Shown here in pieces: positions 1 to 10,600 of a stretch of 64,000 nt of DNA (position 1 is its first letter; each line of letters starts with the position of its first letter). Under the pieces are notes generated by a model. That model was not told the DNA's origin. It made no database searches and saw only the letters and a list, made by a program, of their open reading frames with translations. The stretch is from Coix lacryma-jobi var. lacryma-jobi (Eukaryota; Streptophyta; Magnoliopsida; Poales; Poaceae), in assembly GCA_009763385.1 (NCBI GenBank), contig CM019825.1:21443499-21507498 (forward strand), written 5' to 3'. Position numbers and translations under genes: made by a program.

Positions 1-154
1 TTCCGTGACGGGCTGGAAGTCGAGCTGGCTCCGTGGCGAGGCCGTCTCTGCTGGTTCGTGGCCACACGGAGAAGCCGCAGGTAGCGCGTTGGTGCCGTCG
101 GGTCAGCTGTGCATGCTGCTCATGTTCGTGGTGGGGAAGAAGCTGGAAGGCATG
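1..154. other. GC-rich flank before the SINE, unassigned
   Basis: This short GC-rich stretch precedes the first mobile element. No protein family is recognisable in any frame. Its last 18 bases (137-154) are the left copy of the SINE target site duplication. The sequence it originally joined continues at 14933. Confidence 0.5.
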
Positions 155-253
155 CGAAAAGGCCTGTCGTAGGGCAGTCTAGTGGGACGCTACCCACCAG
201 AGTTCAAATCCTAGTGTCGCACCTTTTCTACGCACACGTGCACGTTCGGTGGT
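155..253 (+). mobile_element. SINE, 5' (tRNA-like) half, split by element A
   Basis: A box A-like stretch (TAGGGCAGTCTAG, 170-182) and a box B match (GTTCAAATC, 202-210) stand 32 bp apart, as in an RNA polymerase III internal promoter of a tRNA-derived SINE. The other half, with an A-run tail, is at 14685-14914. An 18-bp direct repeat (137-154 and 14915-14932, AAGAAGCTGGAAGGCATG) brackets the two halves and is read as the SINE target site duplication. The Tat-lineage retrotransposon inserted after the SINE did. The SINE family name is not assigned. Confidence 0.72.
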
Positions 254-304
254 TGTCGGTGGTACAAAAAAGGGGTACCCCCAATCAACGCAAACACCCA
301 AACA

Positions 305-705
305 CTCCGTCTCCGTCTCGCCCGAGCCTTCCCAGCGAGGCCTCGGGCGAACGCTCCGTCTCCGTCTCGCCCGAGCCCTCCCAGCGAGGCCTCGGGCGAA
401 CGCTCCATCTCCGCCTCGCCCGAGCCCTCCCAGCGAGGCCTCGGGCGAACGCTCAATCTCCGCCTCGCCCGAGCCCTCCCAGCGAAGCCTCGGCGAACGC
501 TCTATCTCCGTCTCGCCCGAGCCCTCCCAGCGAGGCCTCGGGCGAACGCTCCATCTCCGTCTCGCCCGAGCCCTCCCCAGCCAGGCCTCGGGCGAACGCT
601 CTATCCGCTCTATCTCCGTCTCGCCCGAGCCCTCTCAGCGAGGCCTCGGGCAAGCACGACCACTCCCCGTCTCGCTCGAGCCCTCCAAACCTCGGGCAAG
701 CGCGC
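305..705 (+). repeat. 49-bp tandem array in the 5' LTR (about 8 units)
   Basis: Units start at 305, 354, 403, 452, 500 and 549, followed by degenerate copies. Each unit carries GCCCGAG and, 15 bp on, CTCGGGC, a perfect 7-bp inverted repeat that could fold as a hairpin. The same array is at 13350-13745 in the 3' LTR, and a shorter version is in element D at 55180-55430. Confidence 0.9.
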
Positions 706-912
706 CTCCACACCTCGAGCCTTAACGCACGAACCTCGAGCTGCTCAGACAGCCGTACCAGCCCATACCACGCATTTAACACCTTCACCTACTCGGTCAT
801 GTCCACTAGTGCACGGCGTGTGCCACAGTAACTCGGTGTAAAGGTCAAGTCTCGTTTTCACCACAAGCATGGGCAAAAGGGCACCAGTGCAGCACTGTCC
901 GGCCATGCCGGG

Positions 913-1045
913 CACTGTAACCCCTCGAGGCCGGCTACGCGCCCCTCGAGCCAGGCACTGTAAACCCCTCGAGGCCGGCTCCGCGCCCCACGAGCCCTGC
1001 ACTGTAACACCTCGAGGCCGGCTCCGCGCCCCTCGAGCCCCCGTG
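913..1045 (+). repeat. 44-bp tandem array, three units, in the 5' LTR
   Basis: Three successive copies begin with CACTGTAA at 913, 956 and 1000. Each contains CCTCGAGGCCGGCT followed by a CGCGCCCC stretch. The array lies about 310 bp upstream of the LTR TATA box, so it is probably part of U3. Its role is unknown. Confidence 0.85.
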
Positions 1046-1355
1046 GCACCACCTCGAAGCTGGCTCCGCACCCTTCGACCCTAACTACTTTCGTGCTGTT
1101 GGAGGACAGGTACCCCAAGACCCGGAAGGACCTCACCGCGTACTGCACATTCCGGGATGGTGTTGTACGGCTCCCGCCTTGTCGCGCCCCACGTCCGCGC
1201 CCGGGATGGAAGCCACGACTCAAGGACGCCTCAACAGCGACGATCACATCGGCTCCAGTGGCCCCGACAAGACAGGGTTCCTACCCTTCTCCGTATGGGG
1301 TACCATGCGCCCCGACACCTGTAATACTTTTTGTAACCCTGGCCTCCCCTTGCTC

Positions 1356-1363
1356 TATAAAAG
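1356..1363 (+). promoter_or_regulatory. TATA box of the element A 5' LTR
   Basis: TATAAAAG stands 276 bp before the end of the LTR and is conserved at 14401-14408 in the 3' LTR and, reversed, at 54562-54569 in element D. It is the likely pol II start region for the genomic transcript. Confidence 0.8.
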
Positions 1364-1640
1364 AGGACGCTAGGGCCCTCATTCGGGAGGAGGGAGAGAA
1401 CAGACGAGTCCACGCACAAACACAAGTCTGGACTCCGGTCCACGCTCACTGAGCTTGTATTTTCCCCTGTACAAGCACTTAGGTGCAAGTAATACAAGAA
1501 CATCTCCCCCCGCTGGACGTAGGGCCTTCTTTGCCCGAACCAGGATAAATCCTTGTGTCCCCTTGCATCACCATCCAGGAAGAAAGCACGCGATCATATT
1601 ACTCGTTGGTGTGATACCCCCGGGTACGAAACACCGACAG

Positions 1641-1660
1641 TTGGCGCGCCAAGGGGGACT
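1641..1660 (+). other. Primer binding site region of element A
   Basis: The sequence just after the LTR end begins TTGGCGCGCCAAGG. A TGG within two or three bases of the LTR is what pairing to a tRNA 3' CCA requires. The primer tRNA is not assigned from sequence alone. Confidence 0.6.
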
Positions 1661-1922
1661 TCGCGTGTCCGAGCCGATTTCTCGTTGACTCCTGGATGGC
1701 TTCATCCCCTCTTCCGTTCTCAGCTGGTGCCGTCGTCTGGTTCGGGAGCCTCGAGTTCCTGGCCACAGGCAACAGCAACGAGCTGACTCTGCTCTCCACG
1801 GAGGGCCTGGGCGGAGTGGGCGTCACGCCACCCCGCGCGGGGGGCGTGACGCGTCGCCCGCACCACCACACGCCGCCACGTCACGAGCGGCGCCATCGTC
1901 ACCGTCGTCGTCGGCGCAGGCG

Positions 1923-3165
1923 GTGCCCGCGGCAAACACCTACGCCCCCGTAGCCGGTGCAGGGGCCCCAAGGGGAGACCCACCCGGCGCACGGCCGGAG
2001 ACCTCCAGGGCGCGTTCACGCCCGTCTAGCGACTTCGCATTCGTCGTGCGTACGGACCAGGAGCCAGGCCAGAGGCCTCCGAGCCGTGCGCCGTTGACGC
2101 AACTCAGCCTCCTCCCGCGCGGGTCGCGCTGCGCTCGACGCCAGCGGTTCCCGGTCGGCCTCGACAGCTCTGCGGCTGTTTTCACCCACCGCCTCGACGA
2201 ACGCCAACAGGGCCAGACGGAGGTGGACCGGGAGCAGCGTCCGGGCACGCTGCTGCAAGCTATGGCAGCCTGGAAATCGTCCACCCCGCGTGCGTCGACC
2301 TGCGTGCGCCCAGGCAACCCCTGGGACCTACGGCGTTGCAGGCAGGCGGCGGACGAGCCCCTCCGCGACTTCGCTCGACGGTTCTCGAAGCAGCGTCTCG
2401 AGCTCCCCCACGTGCCGACGAGGACGTCATCTCAGCGTTCCTCGCAGGCACAACATGCCAAGAACTCGTTCATGAGCTAGGACGCTACCGTCCCGGGACG
2501 GTCGAGGACCTGATGGATCGCGTCCCAGCTTTGCTTCGGGCGACGAAGCAGTGGGGCCTTCTTTGGCCACCACGAACAAAGGCAAGGCGGTGATCGCTCC
2601 GGAGGGCTCCAACAAGACAACGACGCCAAGAACGACAACAACGACGGCAACAAAAGGAAGAAAAACAAACGCAAGGGCCAGAAGGCGAAGCGTGGCACCG
2701 ATGACGACGACGACAAAGAGGTGCTCGCGGGCGCTCTCGAACCCAGAAGCCTCGAGGCCCCCCCGATGGGGCTGTTTTCGACCAAATGCTCGAGGATCCC
2801 TGTACCTATCACCGGGGCCCCGTAAACCACAAGTTGAAAGACTGCCGACTGCTGAAGGGCTACTACTCCAAGCTCGGCGATAAGAAGGAAGACGCCCTAA
2901 GGGAAAGGATACCGATCGACGCGGCGGCAGAAACGCAGATGGCGACTTCCCCCCGGTGCGCGACTGCTACATGATCTACGGGGGGCCGACCGTCGGGCTC
3001 TCAGCTCGAGAAAGAAAGAAGGAGCGCCGGGAAATCTTTTCGCTTGGCCACGACGTCCCCCGGTATCTTGACTGGTCCGATGCGCCAATCACGTTCGACC
3101 GTGACGACCATCCGGACCAGGTCATAAACCCGGGGGCTTACCCCCTCGTCGTCGACCCGTCATAG
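1923..3165 (+). pseudogene. gag: gag of element A, frameshifted
   Basis: The gag gene encodes the structural protein of the virus-like particle. A retrotransposon-gag core is recognisable across two frames: LRDFARRFSKQRLELPHV near 2365-2420, then ADEDVISAFLAGTTCQELVH in the next frame from about 2420, so a one-base shift lies there. A later frame (2786-2900) holds a CTYHRGPVNHKLKDCRLLKG stretch typical of the gag C-terminus in this lineage. The gag-protease linker follows (2956-3165), with CYMIYGGP and ITFDRDDHPD motifs. The first stretch from about 1700 is GC-rich and only loosely recognisable. Indels prevent a single reading frame as read. Confidence 0.75.
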
Positions 3166-3518
3166 TCGACGTTCGGTTCTCCAAGGTGTTGATGGATGGG
3201 GGCTCGAGCCTCAACATCATATACCTCGAGACCCTCGACCTCCTGGGGATTTCAGAAGGACAGCTCCGACCCAGTGTCGGGGGGTTCCACGGAGTAGTGC
3301 CAGGAAAGAAGGCCCATCCCCTCGGGCGCATCGACCTGCCGGTCTGCTTCGGCACGCCGGCAAACTTCCGACGGGAAACGCTCACCTTCGAGGTGGTCGG
3401 CTTCCAAGGGACCTACCACGCCATCATCGGCCGGCCAGGCTACGCCAAGTTCATGGCAATTCCTAACTACACATACTTGAAGCTCAAATGCCGGGACCGA
3501 AAGGGTCATTACCGTTGA
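3166..3518 (+). pseudogene. Aspartic protease domain of element A
   Basis: An open stretch from 3186 begins with LMDGGSSLNIIY. It has the retroviral-type protease signature with the catalytic Asp in DGGSS, as is usual in the Tat lineage. It continues through PVCFGTPANFRRETLTFEVV and HAIIGRPGYAKFMA, the flap and C-terminal parts of the fold. It would cleave the Gag-Pol polyprotein. It is separated by frame breaks from gag upstream and from RT downstream. Confidence 0.8.
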
Positions 3519-3795
3519 CCCTCCTACGAGCACGCATACCACTGCGACGTGGAGTGCGTCGAGCGGGGGGAGGCCAACGTCCACCTCGACTCGCTCGAGG
3601 CCTTGGCAGCTCTGGCCACCGAGGAGGCCCCAGAAGCAAAGCGTCACGCCGGCACCTTCGAGCCGGCTGAGCACACCAAGCAAATACCCGTCGACCCGAC
3701 CTCGACCAATGGCAAGACGCTGACCATCAGTACCAGCCTCGAGCCCAAATAGGAAGCACTGCTCGTCGACTTTCTCCGCGCAAACATCGACATGT

Positions 3796-5669
3796 TTGCG
3801 TGGAACCCCTCGGACATGCCAGGCATACCGAGGGAAGTCGCCGAGCACGCTTGGAATCCAGGCCGGGTCCAGACCGGTGAAGCAACGCCTGCGCCGCTCG
3901 ACGAGGAAAGCGCAGGATCATCGGCGAGGAGGTGCACAAGCTTTTGGCGGCCGGATTCATCAAGGAGGTATTGTCTACACCAGAGTGGCTAGTCTTCCGG
4001 TCCGTCCCGCGAACTTTACGAATGGAAATGGTGTAGATTACCCTGTACTAGTTAATAAATGCATGTGTAGATTACCTGGTCTGAATAAAGCATGTCCAAA
4101 AGTTCCATTTCCTTTACCTAGAATCGACCAGATCGTTGATTCCACTGCTGGGTGCGAAGTACTCTCGTTCCTTGATGCGTATTCCGGCTACCACCAAATT
4201 AGGATGAGAAAATCCGATGAGCTCGCAACCTCCTTTATCACGCCGTTCGGTATGTATTGCTATGTTACGATGCCCTTCGGCCTGCGAAACGCCGGGGCAA
4301 CGTACCAGCGATGTATGCAACACATCTTTGGCGAGCACATAGGCAAAACCGTTGAGGCCTACGTCGATGACATCGTGGTTAAGACTAAAAAAGTCGGGAA
4401 CCTCATCAGCAACCTCGAGACCACGTTCGAGTGCCTCCGGGCCAAGAATGTGAAGCTCAACCCCGAGAAGTGTGTCTTTGGTGTGCCTCGAGGCATGCTA
4501 CTTGGCTACATCGTCTCGCAACGGGGGATCGAAGCAAACCCTGAAAAAATCTCAGCAGTCACGAGGATGGGCCCGATTCGTGACCTCAAGGGCGTACAGA
4601 AGGTAACAGGCTGCCTAGCCGCTCTCAGCAGATTCATCTCGAGGCTGGGGGAGAAAGCACTACCCCTCTACCGCCTGCTGAAAAAGACGGAGCACTTTGC
4701 GTGGACCACCGAAGCCGAGGAAGCCTTGACCAAGTTGAAGGGATTGCTGACTTCTGCGCCAGTTCTCGTGCCTCCGCAACCAGCCCAGGACGGTGATTCC
4801 CCGAACCTCTCCTCCTCTATGTGGCCGCAACCACTCAGGTGGTCAGCGCGGTCATAGTTGTCGAGAGGTACGAGGAGGGTCATGCATTGCCAATCCAACG
4901 GCCAGTGTACTTCACCAGTGAGGTGCTCTCCGAGGCCAAGGTCCGGTACCCGCACATCCAGAAGCTGCTCTACGGCATCATCGTCACGAGGCGCAAGCTC
5001 CAGCACTACTTCCTCGCTCATCCCGTAACAGTGGTGTCATCCTTCCCCCTCGGTGAAATCATCAACAATCGGGAGGCCACGGGGCGCGTCGCCAAGTGGT
5101 CCGCCGAGCTAATGGGGGAAACCATCACCTACGCCCCCCGAAAGGCCATCAAATCGCAAGCGTTGGCAGACTTCGTCGCTGAATGGACCGACAACCAACT
5201 TCCGCCGGCGCAGATTCAAGCCGAGCTCTGGACCATGTACTTCGACGGATCCCTCATGAAGACGGGGGCAGGTGCGGGCCTGCTTTTCATCTCGCCCCTC
5301 GGAGTACACATGCGCTACCTGCTACGCTTGCACTTCCCCGCCTCCAACAACGTCGCCGAGTACGAGGCCCTCGTCAATGGGCTGCGCATCGCCCTCGAGC
5401 TCGGGGTCCGACGCCTCGATGCCCGAGGAGACTCGCAGCTCGTCATCAACCAGGTTATGAAGGCTTCAAGCTGCGTCGATCCCAAGATGGAGGCGTATTG
5501 CGGGGAGGTGCGCCAAGCTGGAAGACAAGTTCTACGGCCTCGAGCTCAACCACATAGCTCGAAAGTACAACGAGGCCGCAGACGAGCTGGCAAAGTTGGC
5601 ATCCACGCGCGGCACGGCACCGCCAGATGTCTTCTCGAGGGACGTCTTCGAGCCATCCGTCGAGATTGA
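3796..5669 (+). pseudogene. pol: Reverse transcriptase and RNase H region of element A
   Basis: The RT domain reads through 3796-4857: FLDAYSGYHQI, then TPFGMYCYVTMPFGLRNAGA, then the catalytic YVDD at about 4360-4371. A frameshift near 4800 moves the reading to 4821-5669. There a first, degenerate RNase H-like segment (PVYFTSEVLSEAKVRYPHIQ) is followed by a second RNase H with MYFDGS, AEYEAL and DSQLVINQ. A double RNase H is known of the Tat lineage. Another shift at about 5510 breaks the end. The stretch 3990-4140, at the VDY/LNKACP motif, is unusually AT-rich and looks locally duplicated compared with the surrounding GC-rich code. Confidence 0.88.
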
Positions 5670-7109
5670 ACCAAGGGCTGGCCCCTCGACGCCACCCCTC
5701 GAGCAAGGCACGGGGGCTCGAAGCTCGATGCCCCCCTCGAAAAGGACCCCTCGATGCCACGGAGGCGATGCAGATCGACGCACACGCCTCTTCTTCATCA
5801 CGACCCCTCGACTGGCGGACGCCTTACCTCGACTACCTAACGCGAGGCGAGCTACCCGAAGACAAGACGGAGGCCCGACGCGTCGCTCGAAGAGCCAAGA
5901 CCTACGTCATCTACGGCGACGAACGGGAGCTGTACCGACGAAGCCCGACCGGGATCCTTCAACGCTGCATCCCACTCGAGGAAGGGCGCAAGCTCCTCGA
6001 CGATATGCACTCGGGGGCTTGCGGCCACCACGCAGCGCCAAGGGCCCTTGTTGGCAACGCCTTCCGACAAGGCTTCTATTGGCCGACCGCCATTGGGGAT
6101 GCCAAGCGTTTGGTCCAAGCATGCCATGGATGTCAATTTTACGCCAAGCAAACGCTCCAGCCCGCACACGCCCTGCAGATGATCCCAATCACTTGGCCAT
6201 TTGCCGTATGGGGGCTCGACCTCGTGGGTCCCCTCAAAAGGACAAGTGGAGGATACACACACATGCTCGTGGCCGTCGACAAGTTCACCAAGTGGATCGA
6301 GGCTAAACCGATAGGAGAGACCCCACCTCCGAGAGGGCTGTCGAGTTCATCGCCATGTTATGTACCGGTTTGGGGTGCCTAATGTCATCATCACCGACAA
6401 CGGCACCCAATTCACGGGCAAAAAGTTCACTAACTTCTGCGATGACAACAACATTCGCGTAACCTGGGCCTCGGTCGCATACCCCCAATGCAACGGGCAG
6501 GTCAGCGAGCGCGCCAAACGGCATGATACTCCATGGGCTTAAAGCCGAGGCTGTTTCAAAAACCCTCAAGATTTCGGAAAGGGGTGGGCTACAGAACTCC
6601 CCTCGGTGCTGTGGGGCCTCAGGACTCGCCGAGTCGAGCCACGGGTTCACTCCGTTTTTCCTAACCTACGGCGCCGAGGCCGTCTTACCCACGGACCTCG
6701 AGTACGGCTCACCTCGACTTCGAGCCTACAACGAGCAAACCAGCGACGAAAGGCTCGCCAACGCCAAGGACCAGCTCGAGGAGGCCCGAGACGTGGCGCT
6801 CATCAACTCTGCACGCTACCAGCAAACACTTCGATGCTACCACGACAAGCACGTGCGCAAAAGGACCTGGCGTGGGGGACCTCGTGCTTCGACGGCTGCA
6901 AGATAATCGAGGGCGCCATAAGCTCACCCCTCCGTGGAAGGCCCGTACCCGTGGCCGAAGTCCTCAAGCCAGGCACGTACAAGCTCTACGATGACCAAGG
7001 CAGGATCCTGGCGAACGCGTGGAAAACATATCTCAGCTACGTCGCTTCTACCCTTAAAGGCCTCGAGGCCTTGTTCATTTTATCACTTTGTACAAACATG
7101 TCAAAATGA
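5627..7109 (+). pseudogene. pol: Integrase of element A, frameshifted
   Basis: Integrase inserts the cDNA into the genome. The HHCC zinc-binding domain (MHSGACGHH ... ACHGCQ) lies at about 6005-6135. The core begins WGLDLVGPLKRTSGG with the first catalytic Asp near 6220. FGVPNVIITDNGTQF with the second Asp lies in another frame at 6366-6410, followed by a broken region around 6500. The C-terminal part (LTYGAEAVLPTDLEYGSPRL; then LKPGTYKLYDDQGR) runs over 6660-7010 in alternating frames. At least three frame changes are present. The gene ends tail-to-tail with the antisense gene that stops at 7606. Confidence 0.85.
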
Positions 7110-7605
7110 ATGAACAAACTCATGCATTATCGTTCGTGTTGCTTCGCATCTTAAGGTAGCCTCGACCCTGCCTAGCTCAGGGTCGAGCCTCCCTCGGGGG
7201 CTGGCAAGGGGATAGAGCGCCCCCCTCAGACTCCGGAAAAAACGCGTGTTTTCTTTTCAAAAATTTGACCCTCGTCTCGACTCACGCCTCGAACGAACTA
7301 GCGACGTCTAATCCTAAAGTACCTCGAGCCCCAAGGTCGGGGGGCGTCGACGTAGACGGCCGCCTACGCCCCCGGGCTACGGTACCCTACCTACGCCTCC
7401 CCTCGAGGGGCTCGCGACGTACTAAAGGAACACAGACTAAGTTAGCAGAAGCTCGAGCTCATGACAAAGAGAAGCGGTCAAACGCATTTGAAAAGAAAAC
7501 AACTCTTTCCATAAACAAATCACATACATTCTGGTCTCGACGTATCCTCATTTATCTCACAAAATTCTTACAAGGGCCTCGACGCCCAAATTTGGCACGC
7601 AGGCC
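7110..7605. other. Spacer between convergent pol and the antisense gene
   Basis: About 500 bp without a recognisable gene. It probably holds the 3' ends and termination regions of two genes that point at each other. Element D has lost the equivalent of about 7011-7603. Confidence 0.6.
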
Positions 7606-10600
7606 TCAGTCCTCGTCGGTGCGGTACTCCTCCCCGAGGTCCACGACGGCAGGCTCGACCTCGACGCCCGAGCTCGAAGGAGGAGGGCTCCCGACACCGC
7701 TGCTGGCGTCAGGAGGCAGCACGTCCTCCTCGAAGATCTTCGCAAGCGACGTCCCCGGCCCCTCCATCTTCTCCAAAATTTTGTCAACTCGGCGGTTGTT
7801 CCATTCCTCATCCTTCCCCTCGATCTCGATGAAGCCATTCGCGACAACATGGACCGGGAAGCGGAAACCGGAGCGAACAAACCGCAGTGTCTGCTTGACA
7901 CCGTGATGGAGAGCTTGCCGGACGCGGTCCCGAGCGGCTGCGTCGAAGAAGCACAAGGCGTCGACCAAGGCATCGCCCCGAGCCATCGCACCCCGCCGCG
8001 GCAACGGCAACAGGAGGAGCACCCCACATGGGGCGAGCCGGTCGAGAGAAGAGCGAGCCCGCTCCGCCACCATCGTCTCATCTTGGAGCTGGTCCAAGAG
8101 AGCCTGGTTCGTCTCACGGAGCTCCTCGACCGTCTTCTCGACCCCTGCGCAATAAACAAGGAGAGTGAGTGAGACGGTGGCATAACAAAAAACTTCAAGA
8201 CCCAAACAAAAACAAGATGTAAGCCTCACCGTCGCAGTGTTGCCCCAGTGCGGCGAGGTCGCTGGTCAGGCCCCTCAGCACGCTGCTCCAGCCTGCGCTT
8301 CTCGGCCAGCGTAAGGAGCTTCTCGGACCTAAGGCCCTCGATCACCGGCCCGCCTCCACCAGGGCCAGATCCTTGCGGATCACCTCCGCCGCGCCGCCCC
8401 CTCGGCAGCTCGGGCGGTGGCGGCGCCACTCACGGCGTCTTCGGCCTCTTTCTGGCCGCCTCCGCTGCGGTCCGGGCGGCGGCGGCCTCGCCACGGGCGT
8501 CAGCAGCCTCCTGCTTCGCCGCCTCGGCTTCAGCCCGGGCAGAGGTGGCCTCGCTTCGAGCATCCGCGGCCTCCTTCCTCGACGCTTCGAGAGTGGCGGC
8601 GGCCTCCTCCCTGGATCGGGCGACCTCACCTCGAGCCGCCCGGACCTCCGCCTCCGCCTCGTTAAGCCGGCTCGCCATCTGGGCGTTCCGGCTCAGCTCC
8701 GCGCGGAGATCTCGAAGCTCCGCCTCGGCCCGCTCGAGGGCGGCTGACACCTGTGCGGATCGGCCCGCCTCCTCGGAGCAGGACCGCTCCGCCTCCGCCA
8801 TAAGGGCGGCCACCTCCCGGAAGATGGACCGCACCTCGCGCGGTCCCCCGCTGGGCCGGCTGCTCGACGGGAACCACGGCAAGGGGCGGGCTCAGTGGGA
8901 CGGGAAACGGCCATATCGGTCGGTCGAGCTCGATGTCGGGCAGACCCTCCTCCGCCTCGAGCTGCCCCGACAGCGACCCGCCGCTCGACGGCACGGGCCC
9001 GACTCCCTCCGTCCCTGCCGGCGCCTCCTGTTGCGGATCGGTCGACGGGAAGGCTCGACCCTGGGCCTTCTTCCCTGGCCGGGCCCTCCGGCGCCTTGTC
9101 GGCGCTAGCTGGCACAACGGGCGCCTCCACCGTCATCGAGCCCGCGGCGAGGAGCGGCCCCTGCTCCAGCTCGTTCAGGAGGTCCTCTACCGTCGGCTCC
9201 TTCTCCGCCGACGTCTCTCCCCCCTTCCCTCCTCCGCAGCCCGGCCCGTGCTGGTTGGAGCCACAAGGGGCGGGGTCTCCTCAGCTCCAGACGCCGGCGG
9301 GGCCGAGCTCGCCCCAGGCGCTTCCCCGGAGCAACCGTCATGATGAGGGGAAGGATGGCGCTCCCAGTTGGCACCATCGCGGGAGGAGGAGGGGGAGGAG
9401 GCAGCGCTTCGGCGGACACGGCGGTGGCGGGCTCGATGCCATGAGCTGAGGCCCCTGCAGTACGAGATGGCAAAAACGTCAGAACCAGGAAAAGTACCTC
9501 GACCCTATGGTCGATGGCGACGGCCTCACCAAAATTTGCGACGATCATCCGGCCCCCTCGAGCCATGGCAGCTCGGGCCTTCTCCAGCCAAGCGCCTCTC
9601 TAGCAGAGGAAGGTGCCGTACCTCGAGGTGCCTGTGCCTCGACGGGACTCGAGGCCCTGGCCCGCTTGGACGAGGCGAGATCCACCTCCTGGTAGGAGCG
9701 CTTCCCCCTGAGAAGATGGAGATGACACGCGTCATTAAAAGCAAATAGGTGGATCCTCACTATCGACGAGACCCAAGGAAACTACTCACCCGAAGCGGCG
9801 GCTGGGCTTCTTCCCGGAGTCACCGGACCCACTCGGGGGCTTCGAGCCACCCCGCGGCTCGAGCCCTGCCCCTGGCCGTCTCCTCAGGGCTGGGATGGGG
9901 GGAGGGCTCCCGACGCCTCCCATGGCTCGACCTCGAGGGAGAGCCCTCCTTCCGCCCCACGTCGCGGGAGGGCGATCGTACCGCCCTCGTGCTGACGTCG
10001 TGGCGCTCGCCCCGGCGCGGGCTCCGGGACCTGCTCCGGCGCCCGCGCTGGTGGTCGCGCCCTCCCGCGTCCGCTTCCGCGTCCCGGCGGCGGTGCGGCG
10101 ATGGACTCGGAGGACGCTCGTGCCCCTGGTCACGAGACGCGGGGGCTCCCTCCCCGACGCTCATGATGGCGCGGGCTCGACGCCTCTCCTTGGCGCCCAC
10201 TCCTCCGCGGGCTCGACGGCGCCCTTGACGGCTCGCGGGGGGTCGGGCCCGGAACCCTTCTCGACCTGTCGGCCGCCTCTCGAGGCCGACCCCTCTCGAG
10301 ACCCCACCGTCTGGGCTGATGCGGGGGCGGCCTCCGTTGGCGCAGTGGCGGAGGCGCTCCGGGTCCGGGGCTTCCTTGCGACTGGGGGCACGTCCGGCGC
10401 GGAGCTCGACGGACCTCGGGCCCCCGACGAGGCAGGGGTCGGCGCCGCCCTCCGCGGCTGCGCCCCGCGCGCCCCTTTTGACGGCGGGACCTCCAATGTA
10501 CCCTCCTGCACAGAGGAGCGGTCAGCCCTGTCATCAACGAGCCCCGCGCGCATCAAGCGCGCATCCATCCCCTCGTCGTCCTCCTCCTCCTCGTCGCTAC

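Larger units (their letters stand above)
254..1639 (+). repeat. 5' LTR of element A
   Basis: The boundaries are set by TGTCGGTGG at the start, CCGACA at the end, the matching 3' LTR at 13298-14684 and the GTGGT duplication. The LTR contains two tandem arrays (about 305-705 and 913-1045) and a TATAAAAG box at 1356-1363. I count about 16 differences from the 3' LTR, mostly one-base indels in homopolymers. Confidence 0.95.

Noticed and set aside
109..831. Long + strand open frame (240 codons) over the 5' LTR
   Set aside because: It runs through the 49-bp tandem array; open frames in several registers on both strands come from the repeat having no stops, not from a gene.
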